This document shows, one piece after another, positions 12,401 through 26,500 of a stretch of 64,000 nucleotides of DNA (its first letter is position 1; each line of letters starts with the position of its first letter). The notes beneath the pieces were generated by a model, which saw only the letters and a list, made by a program, of their open reading frames with translations, was not told the DNA's origin and searched no databases. The DNA comes from Fistularia commersonii. Taxonomy: Eukaryota; Chordata; Actinopteri; Syngnathiformes; Fistulariidae. The translations under genes were made by a program, and so were the position numbers. Location: assembly GCA_037954325.1 (NCBI GenBank), contig JBBMNZ010000015.1:2604001-2668000 (forward strand). Direction: 5' to 3'.

Positions 12401-15400
12401 ACGCTGAATCAGATCATATATCTAAATATAATAGCCCCTATTGTACGAGGGACACTAAAATGGAGGTCTGTGGAAAATTGGATTGACTTGGGGGGGATAC
12501 GCAGGAAGTTGAGAACCTCTGGTGTTGACGGTCAAAGTCAGCTTAATATAAACACAATATTACACTTTTCTAAAAATACCTTTCTTTATTATTGAATAAC
12601 AACATTCATGGCTCATGACAGAGGATCACTACCCCCTTCCCTCCCCCACCCTCCACCCCATTGCACACATTTCCCAACCTTCTGACCAGTAATGAACAAT
12701 TTTCGGAAATAATTCTAGCATTGTGTGAGGGCACATGCAAATCCTTTTTTTCCCTCTCATTTATTTATTTTTGATTATTTATTTATTTATTTATTTTTTT
12801 TTTTATAATTATCTGCCCAAAACCCAGACTCCTCCATAAACAAGCTTTAAATCATTTACCGCCTGCGTGGCCTGGTGAAGGGTAAAAGGAGTCTTTTTTT
12901 TTTTTCCTGAGCTGCCCACTGAGGAAAAGGACTTCAGGCCAGAAAGCTGACTGTAAATTGATTTTAGCGACGAGGGAGGGGGTCAGGAAATCCTCTCACC
13001 TTTCTTGGCCATACGCGCGGCCACTGTGAACTGGGTGGAGTCATTGGCGGCTCCATGGCCTTTCACCTTCCATGCCTCCTCTTGGGCTTCGATCTGCTGT
13101 TTCCTCTCGTGGATGGACATGTGAGCCTCAATTTTCTGGGACTCCATTTCCGCTTCCGCCATTCTCTGGGAAAACAGAGAGGTTCGCATGAAATGTCGTA
13201 TCGGTGTAAATGTAACCGGCCACATGTAACACACCCACAGCTATGTACTGTGGTCCGGGATGATTGACGCGTTCCAGGAATTTTCACATGGGTAGAGTTG
13301 GGAGCACAACAAGTCAATAATATTATGGGTTGTTTGTGTATGCAGTCAATTTTTTCAAACATAACAATAAAAAGTTACATAAAAAAACAACACACAGACT
13401 TTTCAATTGCCAACGTATGGTAGATTTTCTTTTAGCGGCAGGCCATTTTACCCAACACACAAACAGGGAAGGCAACAAAAAAGTCTATCGCTCCATTAAT
13501 TTTATTTCTTCAGTGCATTTTAGTCCATTTTAATTTTGTGACTGGACGTCAATTTGACTCGGGCAGCCCTTGACCGATCGACAAGTCCAACAATACGGCA
13601 CAAACGTACTATTTTGCTGCTATGTAGCACAGTATTAATTGTCTTGTTTTATTAATTTATTTATTGATTGATTACCTCTTTTACAAAGATTCACATCTCA
13701 CCTTTGTCGCATGTATATTTTATTCTCCTTACACGCTCAAAATGGGAGTAGGCAGAAGTATACACTTATTACTTTATTACTACTTATACTTTGTTCTGTT
13801 AAAAGGAACTCTATTTACTAATATTTGCGATACAGCAATATACAATAATAATAGAATCCTATCTCATTTTAACAGCTGCTTTATTGCAAGTTACTTGAAG
13901 TGATCATTTTGGACACAAAATCTCTTAAATCTCTATGTTTTCCTACATGACGATTGGGGTGAGATCATTGTTTAGCAAATAGACCAATGACAGTCCAACT
14001 GTTAAAATGGTTTATCCATGATATGAAAATATCAGGCCTTGAGGTAGCACTAAATATGAAGTTAATCACTGCGATTACTCAACTCTTTTTTGCTCATCAT
14101 TTTCTTTTAAGGCTTTACAAGCATGACTTTCTTGCTGTGTTGCCATCTTCAACTGTTGGAAAAAACAAACATATGACAACTCACGGACAAGCCCTGTAAG
14201 TAATTCTCCGGGATTGGAAGGAAACCGCTCATTTTCCATTGTTAAATATTAAGTCCATGAGAAAAATGTGTAAATCAGCTGGGGGGAGGGAAGTGACTGA
14301 TACACATGAAATAATTCAAAAATGACCATGCATCCATTATCAGCATACCAAGGGATAATCGTTTTGAATTGAATTGATTTCGACTAATTTGATCCACTTT
14401 TTTTTTCCTTTTTTTAAAAATGTAAATATACTTGATAGCTTGTTTACACAGACTGCCGGATGAGGTTGAGTCGGGGAGTGAGAAAGGTGGTGGGAGGTTA
14501 AGGGGGGGTGGGGGGTTGCCAGAGCACTCTACAGTTTTTGACAAGGTCACCTTCCGTCTCCAGGGGTGTCTCTCATCCACCTGCATAGGTCTGGGAGATC
14601 TTGTGGGCTTCGCAACCGTTAGGAAAGTAAAGAGAGGTAGAGGATGAAGATATGAGAATGGCATGAAGGGACAGCAGTTGACAGCTAAACACTCGGGCGA
14701 GAAAAGTCAAGGCGACAGCCATGCAATTTCTCCGCAGGCCAAAGCAATGGACGAGCCATGAGACGAATCAGGCTGCCAGGGATATGGGGGGGAGGGGGGT
14801 CCACTTGTAGTTATGTGCTGCTGCCATAGCAGTTTTGCTGCTAGGATGAAGACGTGTTGAAAGGATATAATGCCGTTTCTGCGATGGGTGAGGAAAAACA
14901 AGCAAACAAACAAACAAAAAAAAACATTCAACGATTCTTAAGCCTCCCTCTTCGTTGCGGGTATTAATAGAAACCCAGCACAAAGTAACACTGTTGGTCA
15001 TTTGCAGATGGTTTCCATGGCAATTATTGAGGAAGGCTGGCAAAGAGCAAGCGTAACGCAGGCTCCAGCGTTCTGGTGCCACTCCCTACCTGGCTCGCCG
15101 ACTCGTCTGGCAAACGGGGATGGAAAGGAAGCTCGGTCGTTGAGGAGAGAGTGGAGGCAAAGACTGGCTCCTATGAAAGCCATGGAAAGAGAGAGACATG
15201 GAGGACTAAGACAGCCGCAACCGGGATTCAAGGGAAACTAGTTTATGGGTTCTAAATTTTCCCCCATTTTTTTTTAGGGATCACAATTGAGTCCTACTCA
15301 CGAGGTGAAGTTTAATGTCTAATAGTGAAAATGGTTATCACATATTGTGACTAAAGCCTGACAACTAGCATACTATGGATGTATGAGTTGATTGGTTGAT

Positions 15401-18400
15401 TGGGTTTTACAGTGTTTTTCAGTACTTTGACATCAATGCTGGTCACAGGTGAGATATGTCAGCTAGTTATATTGTTAACTTGTGGGGAGACAAAGAAAAA
15501 AAATCCACTGAACATGAAAAGAGCTTTAAAGCAAGGCGGTGGAAATCCATGTTGTGTAGTGATGGTTGCTAGAGCAACCAGACCCCCCACAAAAAAAAAA
15601 AATCACATTCATTTTGTGAAATAATACTGCAAGTGAGTGGACTTGTCAAGCAGAAATGATATTATTTCAGACACATACCATCACCAAGACAGTAAACCCA
15701 CACCACAGACCACCAACACCAATATATTCCCTCATACACACAAACACACACATGTAAACACACACACACACAGCTGCAGAATGTATTTATCAAGAGCACA
15801 TGTGAATAAACATCAGCCAAGACAATTTAAGAACAATTTCATTTAAATGCTCTGGATAAATACTGCACCTGTGGCCTGTGGTGTGTGTCTGTGTGTGTGT
15901 GTGTGTGATTCAAGTCTGTGCACACTGGCCTTACCCACAGTTGGTCGGACACAGCAAACTCATCGATCATCATCAGTGCTTCGTCGCCCTACAGACAAGC
16001 AGCCGTGGAAGAAAACATGGTCTTTGAAGCTCACTTGGACCCGAAAACATTAGATAACACTGTTTAGACATGTCTGAGCTGCTTCTTCACTGAGCATTCC
16101 TTTTTTATGACCTCTACTTTCACAAACACCTGCATTGATTAAAAGAATTTATATCTGGCTGCAATACATGGTTTATTTAATAGAAAAAAAAAAAACAATA
16201 CAAATGTCAAGAGGCATCTAGAAACTGCACGTGTCAAAACACAGGCCTTCCTGGCTTCTTGAAATTAAAATATGTGCAGGTAGAGCTGAACAAACTGTTA
16301 AGAAGCAAACAACCGATGTAAGAGAGCGTTACTCAAAACAGAAAGGTGTGTTCGTGTGTGTGTGTGTGTGTGGTAACCCCTACGAAACACAGCCCCACCC
16401 ACCTCATCCTCAAAAAAAAAACATACCCGGGATGCCAACATACGGAGACACTTCACATGAAGAGGACAGATTGTGGTTTATTGTTTTGTTTTATCTTAAA
16501 AAAAAGGGTGAAGGACATGCAAATGGAGACAAAGGTTAACAGGAGATTGAGTGGTTACATGAAAAATGTATCTAACATGCGTCAAATACAGGAACTGGGT
16601 TACACAGTGAAACGCATTTTCACACTTTCACACTGTCCCCTCGGCAAAAACACACCAAGACCCTCTTGCTTTGCTCACACCTGCCCAAACAAACTGCACT
16701 ACAGGGAGGGCAAAACCAAGCCATTTAATTCCACAGGAGTAAATAAAACAGGTTGAGAAAATGCCCTCAGCTGTTACTGTCATTGACATTTGTGTGACAG
16801 CAAGAATAAAATCAACATAAAATGGAAAAAAAAGAGGGGTGGGCTACATTAATGAGGGGTGCCACGAATGCAAAACGCAAGCAGTTAAGTCAATATATAT
16901 ATAAAATACATGATGTATTTTTTAAATATATGCATTATGTGAGATTAGGTCTGGTGACACATTAAAACCACAAAAATGAACACACAAGGTTCACACAGCC
17001 GTGCAAGGTCATGTTTTAGATAGGAAATCAAGCAAGCAGAGATAGAGTGAATTCAAGAGAAACATCAGCGACCCATTTGAGATGAATGGGTTATTCATTG
17101 ATTCAACCATTCATTATCTATAATGGTTATCCTGCACTCAGCCTATCCCAGCCGTCATTGGGCTAGAAGTAGGGTTCTCCCTGAATTGCTCGCCAGTCGG
17201 TCACAGGGCTACATATAGAAACATACAACCATTCAATCTCTTAATCACACATCTAGTCAATTCAGGGTCTCCAAATACCCTACTGTATGTTTTTTTTTTT
17301 TTAGGATTTTTGGAGAGTAAATTAACGCAGACACAGGGAGTACATGCAATATCCACACAGACAGGACCCCTTCCCTAATCAAGTCGGGGACCTTCTCACT
17401 GTGAGGCGGAAGTGCTAACCACTGCGTCACCCAGCATACAAAACATCAATCTAATGTTCAACATTCCGGCTACAGCGCTGACAAACGTTCCCATTCACAC
17501 GGCGTTAAATGTTGAGTTTTACAATTGGTCAAATCTTTTCACTGCAAGTGATGTCCCTGCTTCATGAAAAAAGGAATCAGCCTGGCTGTTCCAACAAAGG
17601 AAATTCTGTGTGCGCACCATAAGTATGCAACTAATCCAAGTACTATGGGATATCATTTAAACTCCAATGACTTGGATCAATACAGATGGACTCTTGCTGC
17701 TTGCAAAAAAAATGCAATGAGAATGTAATGAAAAAGAGATCTTGGTGCGTGCATACACTGATAACACAGAGCCTCTTGTTTAGATCACTTTTTATCTAGT
17801 CAGCTTGCTGACACCGGTGTGACGTTAGATGAAAAAAAAAAAAAAAAGACATGAAAGAAATAGAAAGAAGAACGTTTCCATATAATGATCAGCCTAAAAT
17901 TGGGTTGAAAAATTATATCACGCCGCACTGTTAGGGACACCTACTTGGACCGGATGACAGTTCAAACAAGTTAAAATGCATGAACCTCAAAAGGAAGGCT
18001 TTGAAAGAGCAGCGGACGGTGATTGAAACGCGCATTAGTTGGCAGAAACTCTTTCCTCGACATGATCTGAGTGCATACGGAGATTAAGTGAGAGGTGCAA
18101 TGACACGGTGGACTGATGTTAAGCCAACAGTGAATGTGCAGCTCAGGTGGTTACCTTCTTCTTGAAGTCCTGCTCCACCTCCCAGACCTGGGTGTGCTGT
18201 TCGCCCACAGCGACCTTCACGACATCCTGCTTTTTGTTGATTCGGTTTCTCCAGTCCTCCTCACCGCTCTTCTTCAGCAAGGCGACTCTGAAAAAGGACA
18301 GGAAGTGAGAGGAGATGGGAGAAAAAGTTGAAATAAAGTTCATACAAGGGACTCTGGAGGATCAAACCAAAGGCGCGGTCCACCCACGCGAAAAAATAAA

Positions 18401-19323
18401 GAGATCTTGTGCTTTCAATAAATTAATTGTATGAGCGTTGCTCACAAACCAGGAAATTAGTTTTTAATAAGATAATGACTCACAGTACAGTTGTGTGTCA
18501 CACAATTCACACTGTTTATAGATTATATATACGTATGCTCAATATATAGAGAACTAATTAAGAGGTACAAGGACCACACATGTAAAACAATGGTATATCT
18601 ATACAAGAAATTTTGCATCTATACCAGCAGTCGGGAACCTATGGCTTGCGAGCCATATATGGCTCTTCTGGTGACGGCATATGGCTTCCAAACAATTTTG
18701 AGTAGGAAAAAAAAAATAGCTTGGAACTGATTTTAAAATACTTGTGATATTTCTACATTGTACTGTGTCACTTTAAAGTAAACAGAAATTAGCTTTGAAG
18801 ATGAATTTTCACGGGTCACCCATTGGTCAGGTCGGGAAGCAATAGCTTCCGGGTCATTGTAAGGTAAAGAAATCAGATTTATCAGATAGCCAACTAGTTT
18901 ATTCGCTTCCTTTGTAACGGAAAAGATGGCGAGAAGAAAAAAAAGACGACGATGACCGTGCATTCCAGGCTGCGTGGACAGAGCAATTTGCATTTGTGGA
19001 GATCCGCAGGATCAGCGTTATGTCTAATATGAAACGATAAAAATGCATCGATAAGACGGTCAAATGTAAAGCGGCACTTTGAACAAAACCATGCAGCACC
19101 AGAGATCGCATTAAAAGTACGACCTATTTCATTTATTATACGTTAAAAATACTATATGGCTCTTAATGTAATAATATTTAGAAATATTTTGGTTTTATGG
19201 CTCTCCAAGTCAAAAAGGTTCCTGACCCCTGATCCATACAATGGTATGTATAAACTGTACGCCTATTGATATAATAACACATAATATAATTATTTATACA
19301 TACACACACACACACACATATAT

Positions 19324-19406
<83 letters not shown>

Positions 19407-22400
19407 TAATCATATGGCTCTTAAAATTCCTAATTCAGAGGGCCTAGATCTTACTACAAGGAGATAAGCAGTGTGATAAAGACGCTGTCATAAACTGGAT
19501 ACTTTGCTCAGCAACATATTCCAAAATTATCTTTGAAGGGCTGTTTGAAAGCTTGCCAGAATATTTTCTCTGCTACGCAAAAAAAAATTGCCACAGCATT
19601 TCATCTTTTTTTGATTATTTAAATAGTTACTTTCATAAATAAGCATCAAACATAATTTATTTTTAGTTTATTACCCGAAATAGCATAGCAGATTTTTAGA
19701 GCCTCTGTCTTTCCGATTCCACTCAGCTTAAGCCAGTGAGAAACAATGCGCACAATACTCTCTGGAGAAGTAACTTTAAGGTGTGTGTGTGCACACACTA
19801 ACATGCAAGATACCCCTCCCCCACACACACACACGCACACACAAGTCCATAGTAGGTTAAGAAATGATCCCTCTTTCTCTGGAGGCTGTCACTCTGTCCA
19901 TCAAATGCCAGAAAAACCCACTGACAAAACACAGGCTTGTTCCCACATGCCGACACTGTCAAAAAGCATGAGTCTGTACAGTGACGAGAGCTGACGCTAT
20001 CCAAAGGACTCCGCTGTGCCGCAGTCAGATGTTTGTCGGGCTGTGGGTGAAGAAGCTGGTTACAGTTAGTTGTAACTGTTACTCAGAGATGTCGGTTGGA
20101 GTAAATGGAGCTGGAGGAGTCTTTGGATTAAGCCAGTTTACAAAAAAATGAAAAATTACATCGGGCGTTTGTATTTTTTGGCATATTTAGGTAGGATTAT
20201 ATACAGGGGAGGAAGAAAACTTTTGTGGAAGGGAATTCAAAATTCATTTAAATAACACCATACATTTCCACAAAAAAAAAAATATATGACGCTTTTGTGT
20301 CTGAAAGGGCAGCAGACAGGACCTAAAGGGGAGGGGTATGGGTTGTTGGCTGTGCCCTCTCTGACCCCATGAGGGAGAGGAGTTATTCTGCCTCAGGGGC
20401 TCCAAAGCACCATGGATGAGGCAAAAAAAAAGGACAGAAATCTACACTGAATAGATGTGGCCATCTGAGTCTAATATACAATGAATCCAAAGATGAAGGA
20501 ACTTAAATGGATGCCAGTGAATGCTTTGAAACAACGTATTGTCATGTAGTTATGTAATAAATCAATAATGGATACCAATCACTGTCTAAACTAGTTACCG
20601 GTTAAATTTCCAGATTGGGTGTGGTACCATTTGTGACATAACTGTACTTATATAATACTTTCACATGTTGTGGAATCCAGTATCCGTTCATCAGTTGAAC
20701 GGACACTTTCCCGCTGCGTCTCCTGCTGAATTTCAGCAGGAAGACCAGAGATTTTGGCTTTTTTTTTTATAAGCAATGCCAGACTATTTAATGCTAGTAA
20801 TGTACTAATTAATTTAAAGTAAAATCTACATCAATATAGATTACCTTACACAGGGCCCAACCTCCATTCTTAATGAAAATAAAATAGACTGATAGGTTAA
20901 CATCACACATTGTTGCCTCAATATGGCTTAACATACTTGAGGTCACCGGGGAGAGTGTCTCATTAAACTCATTTCTATGTGAAGTCATTTAAGACATAAT
21001 TAATTCTGACCCTAGGCCGCTGATCCGACCTTTGAAAAATTTATGGAATTTCTAGTTCCTGTCACAGGATTTTGTCAAAAAAGACCAAATAACGGTGAAA
21101 TTCAAAGAACAAATACACACAAACATATCCTTAATCAGTGTGTGACTTTGAGAGCCAATGTTTTCTGTAAGACTGCTGTATTCTAAATAGTTTAACTAGC
21201 AATATATTCATGGAAACTGAAGCTGTAGTAGCTGAAACAAACTCTAAGAACCCCATGAAAAGACATCATTTTCAAGCTCATTGGTGCTCAAATAAGTGTT
21301 ATTCTTACAGTCACACACTAGATTAAAAAAATAAAATAAAATAAAATAAAATAAAATAAAATAAAATAAAATAAAATAAAACAAAAATCAGAAAAATAAA
21401 ATAAAATAAAATAAAATAAAACAAAATAAAATGAATCCCCTGTAGCCCTCCAAGGTGTCTCACCTCTCTTTGATGGACATGTGCTTCGCTGTCATCATGT
21501 TGCTTTGCTCGTCCTCCACCTCAGGCTGATGCAGGTAGGCCGCGGGTCCGATGGCGTCCGCCCCCGGAGCCTGACACAAGCTCCTTGGTGAACCAGCTGC
21601 TGCTCGGGATGATTCCGCCGCAGGCTCCGGCAGCTCTGCGATGCACAGGGAAAAGGGAGCAAACTGAAATAACGGTAGCTTTGTGAAAAGAGTTCCCACA
21701 GAGGCTAAATGGCTTCTGAGTGGGAGGGGCTCAAAGATGTGCAGCTGTACTTTTTTCCTGCTTGGATTCTGTATAACTGTCCAGTTAACGTAGCTCTGTA
21801 AAATCATCAATAATTGAGGCTTAAAATAAATTTTTATAAATGTAAAATCAGCAGGAAATGTGAAAGAGGTGAAACAAAAAGGGGCAAAGCAATTATCCAA
21901 ATATTACAAACAAAACCTTACAAAAACCAGTGCAAACAAATAGTTTTTGAAATTTGGTTCAGGGGGGGATCGGTGGTGGCGTGTCAGGCCGGCGAATGCG
22001 GCAGCGTCAAAAAGCCTGCGCAGGAGTGAAAATCGGTCACGCTCACAAGTGGTTCTCATCAGCCGTGGAAAGCAGGGCACGCTCCTTTTTTTCCCTGCCT
22101 CGACCGTCCCCTGACACAGATTTCATCAAATAGCCCACGCCGCTCGCTAGGAACACTTTTGTTGCAGGCCTACTTCCTGTTCTTTGTCCGCTCATCCATG
22201 CCGCCCTGTTCGTCTATCCCTATACTCCGCACAGTCACACACCCCTTGCACACTGTTGGTTCAGCTGACTGATTCCTGCACTCTCAAAGCCTGTACTAAC
22301 AGTCCAAATCACTCTCTCGCAAATATGGGCGGAAGCTCAGACACCAGAAATACAAACACTTTCACAGACAACACAAGCCAAGAATTATGACTGAATGACA

Positions 22401-22901
22401 TTTAAAGATATGTAATCACATAGAAAACACTGCACTGGTGCAAAAACTTGTCATTTCAGAAAACCTAGGTGGCAAAACACACCTACAGCAGCTAAAAGCA
22501 CTAAATTGCATTTTACTTTAAATCTTAAGAAAATGAATAACTCTGCTTAGAGCTGCAATACTGACAATACCCAGGTTTAGCATTATAGAGGTATGGTGAG
22601 CATACAAAAGAAAAAAAATGCTTATTTTCTTGTTGACATAAACAATATGACCATTGACATGTTTACTAGGTTTGTCAATCAATGGATTACTATCAAAGAT
22701 AGTAATATGCTCAATAAACAAATCAGACAAAATGCTCACAGCAATTACTTTCAAACCACATGATTTGATTCTAAATATGCGCCTTACCTCCGCCGGCTGC
22801 CCTGCTCCTCTGGTTGTGAAAGTAGTTTACGTCCTCCTTCGAATAGCTCCTCTGCTCCTGCCTCTCCTGTAACAAGTGGCTCTCTGAAAAGTGCTGGGCC
22901 A

Positions 22902-22942
<41 letters not shown>

Positions 22943-23504
22943 TGCTCTTCCTCCTCCCCTCTCTGTTTTCCAGTCAGGGATTGGGGCAGGGCTGCCTGTC
23001 TGACCGCTCCTTCAGGAGAAGGCAGCGTGCTCTTCCCTCCCCCTAGGGTCGCGCCTTCCTCCCTGGAGGGTACGGCCCGGCGCGGCTGCCTCTGACAGGG
23101 AACCGGGGGTTCTTGGGCCCTCCGTGCCTGCACGTCTGGGTAGGCGGTGGGCGGGGGAGCAGCGGCCTCGGCCCGGGCTGCCGCCTGGGTTATGTGAATG
23201 TCCCCTGCGTGGTCGGTGGAAACTGTGCCTCCGGCTCTCAGGGCGGAGGAGGAGGATGCAGCTGAGGAGGGGAAGTACCTTGTGCCATTCTGAAGCTGTT
23301 TCAACCAGGATGTAGAAAGAGTAAACACAAAGCAAAGAAGTGGGTCAGTCGAGAAACGACACGCACGCTCATATAAACACACTGAAGAGAGGGGAATCAT
23401 GCTGACTAGTCACCGCCTGTCTAACTCATTCCACTTCCTGAAACTCAAAAGACAGCCTATCTCGCTGGCCAGGCCACATCACAAAGCCATGCCAGCAAGC
23501 CCCC

Positions 23505-23560
<56 letters not shown>

Positions 23561-26500
23561 CACACAATATGGCCTGGGCTCCCATTACATTCAACACATG
23601 TGGACTGACCCGACACTTCAGCTGAGCGACAATCAAAGGGCAGCAGCTTAAATCCATGGAAAGTACAAAAAGGATGAGAAAGAAAAAAACACTCCTCCAC
23701 TCCCGCAAAGCACGTGCCTTTGACAAAAAGACCCTTCCGCCCCACTTAGCGGTGATCAGACCGCTCAACTCTCCTCCACCGCGGACACACCCCATGTGTC
23801 TTTCAAGACCTCGGCCCCCGGGTGAAATACGACCGTCAGCATCATCGAGCGCCTCGTGAGTCACATCTGTGCAAGAAGCTGGCCGTGCACCATCCATTCA
23901 GGATGAAATCACACACCGTGGAGACGCACACACACATTTGCAGCGTGTGATGATAAACAGAAATGCGTGGTCATTTCTGAGAAGTTCTCGTGTCAGCCTT
24001 CAGCGTGTCACAGGCATCCGCAGTGGATTTATAAGAAGAACCTTACGTGGCGCTGCTCTATTGGACCCTCGCATAGGTCCTGCTTGTCCCTGCTGTCTAT
24101 GTCGGAGGGCTCCTGGAGCGGAAACACGGACATGCTAATTCGTTCGGTTCACATATTTGTATTCTGGATCAGCAAGGGATATCGGGTATCGAACTATAGA
24201 CATTACTGACATTAAGCTGAATACGGTTTATACATTCAGAGCTAAGAGTAGATCTTTATTTTGTATATTCCACCTGTATGCATGAATACATTTGTGGAGG
24301 GGCCTATCATTATGCCTACTTTATGACATATTCATTCACTATTATGTAATCTGAATCTAATTATACTGTGTGCATTTTTTCCCAGTTTTCAAGGAAATCG
24401 TTCTCTTGTTCTTCTCAGATCCGTCAATTGTCAGACCATAAAAGCATATAACCACCTTAGAAGGAATCATATAATACATTCAGCAGTTAAGGAAATGTGA
24501 CACCATGACTCAGGGGTTTTAGCCTTGTATTTGTTTGATTGTATTCAGGGTTTTTTTTTCTTGACGTCTGGTTTTTGGAGACATGTTTGGAAAGGGGATT
24601 TGACCTCCAACCTGCATAAACTAAAACTATGACTGGCAGGTTTAGAAACGGAGGTTCACTGGAGACCGTAAACTGCCCAGATGTGTGAATGAGAATGAAT
24701 GGTTGGATGTCTCTATATGCGGCTCTGTGATTGACCGGCATCTGGTCAAGGGGCCTAAATAGAAAAGGCACTATTATTTAACCCTCCTGTTGTCCTAATT
24801 TTCTGTATACACCCTGTGTCCAACACAGTGGCGGGTCATTTTGAGCCGAGGACAACAGGAGGGTTAATACTTGTGAAAATCTTCTGAGCTATATTTAAGT
24901 TCTCTCGCATGCAAAATAAATACTAGCACAGGAACACTGTGTTAACCCATTTTTGTTAGTTTTACCCCCCCTTCATCTTTCCCACCTCTTTTTCAAATTT
25001 CCTTTTCTAAACTGTCATATAAAATTCCACAACCTGAACTCCCCTCATGTTCTAAAAATTTGACAGCTTGAATTTGATTTGACGTCGCCTAGTACCAAAC
25101 ATTGATGCTCATTCCCCTACCTGCTCCAGATCTCCCAGGGTGATCGGTTGCGTCTGGTAGCGGCTGTTGTTCCTTCGCTGGCGCGTGTCACTCCGGGTGC
25201 GGGTGACCCTGGTGGGCGGCTGAGCCAACCGGTTGAACAGCGCCATCTTCTCTGATAGGCTGAGCGTGCACAGGTCGGGCTCCTCTGGATCCTTACTATG
25301 ACTCTGCTCTTTTCTCTCCATTGTGGGTGATCGTTTAGAGGCCTGCGCCTGCCTGGTGTCCCCGGTCTCCGTCTCCTGTGGCTGCTCTCGGGCAGTGGTG
25401 GCGTGCTGCGAGGACGCCTGCAAACTGACAGGAGGATGAAACAGGAAAGACAAAAGAGATAATAAAAATTAATACCTCTGATCGGCTCATGCAAGCTAGT
25501 AAGTGGCATGCTGCGGGCAGATGAAGCGGTGAACGGATAACCGCGGTGGTGACATCCAGCGGGGTTTCCACACAGGACCGAACCACTGCACAAAACATGC
25601 ACGGTAAGTTTGATCACACAACTACAGCATCCAATAGAATCCTGCAATTTCCTGCAGCCGCACAGGAGGGCACCAAAACATCAGAAAACACAGCGCTGTC
25701 ACTTTTCACGTCATGGAAAACGCCGTTAGATCCGCCGTGAGAACAATACACCGGCGACGATCGCTCTTGTTAGTCACACACTTGGCGGGGTTGATGTGAG
25801 CGGCCCAGCACATGTTCACGCAGTGTGTACCTGTACGGTTGGAGGGAGCTGCACACGAGGGTGGGGCTTGAGACGCGCGCTACGGCGGTGTGAACACTTG
25901 CAGCCTGTGGCGCGTATGAGGGACTGCTACAGTGGACGAGGACGTACACACATGCACACACACATAGGTGATAGGGAGTACAGACAGTGTGAATAAAGAT
26001 GACCCATAGGTGTCTCAGGAAACAAGCAATTTAAACTAAGAGTTGTTGGGATTTATTTTAATTTTACAGTGAGGGTATTTCACACTGGAATAAAATTTGA
26101 TTTCATGAAAGCATAATAAATAACATTTCTTTCTTTCTTTTTTTTTTTTTTTTTAAATTTATCATCTTTCCCACTCAAACAAATCTTTTACACAATTGCA
26201 CTATTGTCCAGTTAGAGGAACAAAAAATTCGAGCAGTTCAGCCAGTGGATCCCATTTTGGATTCTTCGCTTTCTATATCTCTGTCCTTCTCTATTTCTAC
26301 TGCAACCGGTCGAAGTAGAAGACCGACATATATTGAGTTGGGATCCGTCCAAGGTTTTTGCCCCGTAAAGAGAAGTTTTTCCTTGCCACTGTTTCCAAGT
26401 GCTTGCTCATGGGGAAGGAAGGGTTGTGTTGGGTCCTTCTCAATCATTTTAAAGAATGTGGTCAAGACCTGCTCTGCGTTAAGTGTCGCATGACAACTGT

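Larger units (their letters stand above)
18288..21463 (-). other. svil intron 13, holds an hAT derivative and microsatellites
   Basis: It contains the hAT element (18625-19231), a compound (CA)(TA)(GA) microsatellite at 19301-19406, a CA/GT region near 19778-19842, and an AAAAT repeat at 21327-21431 close to the exon 13 donor. Confidence 0.75.

Noticed and set aside
14275..14664. Possible svil exon in intron 14 (frame with KPTRSPRPMQ)
   Set aside because: Two donor-like and one acceptor-like sites exist, but exons 14 and 15 already join in phase 0 with matching homology and this frame has no family match.
23457..23897. 146-codon minus-strand frame through a CA repeat
   Set aside because: Driven by the dinucleotide repeat (poly Cys-Val), no homology.
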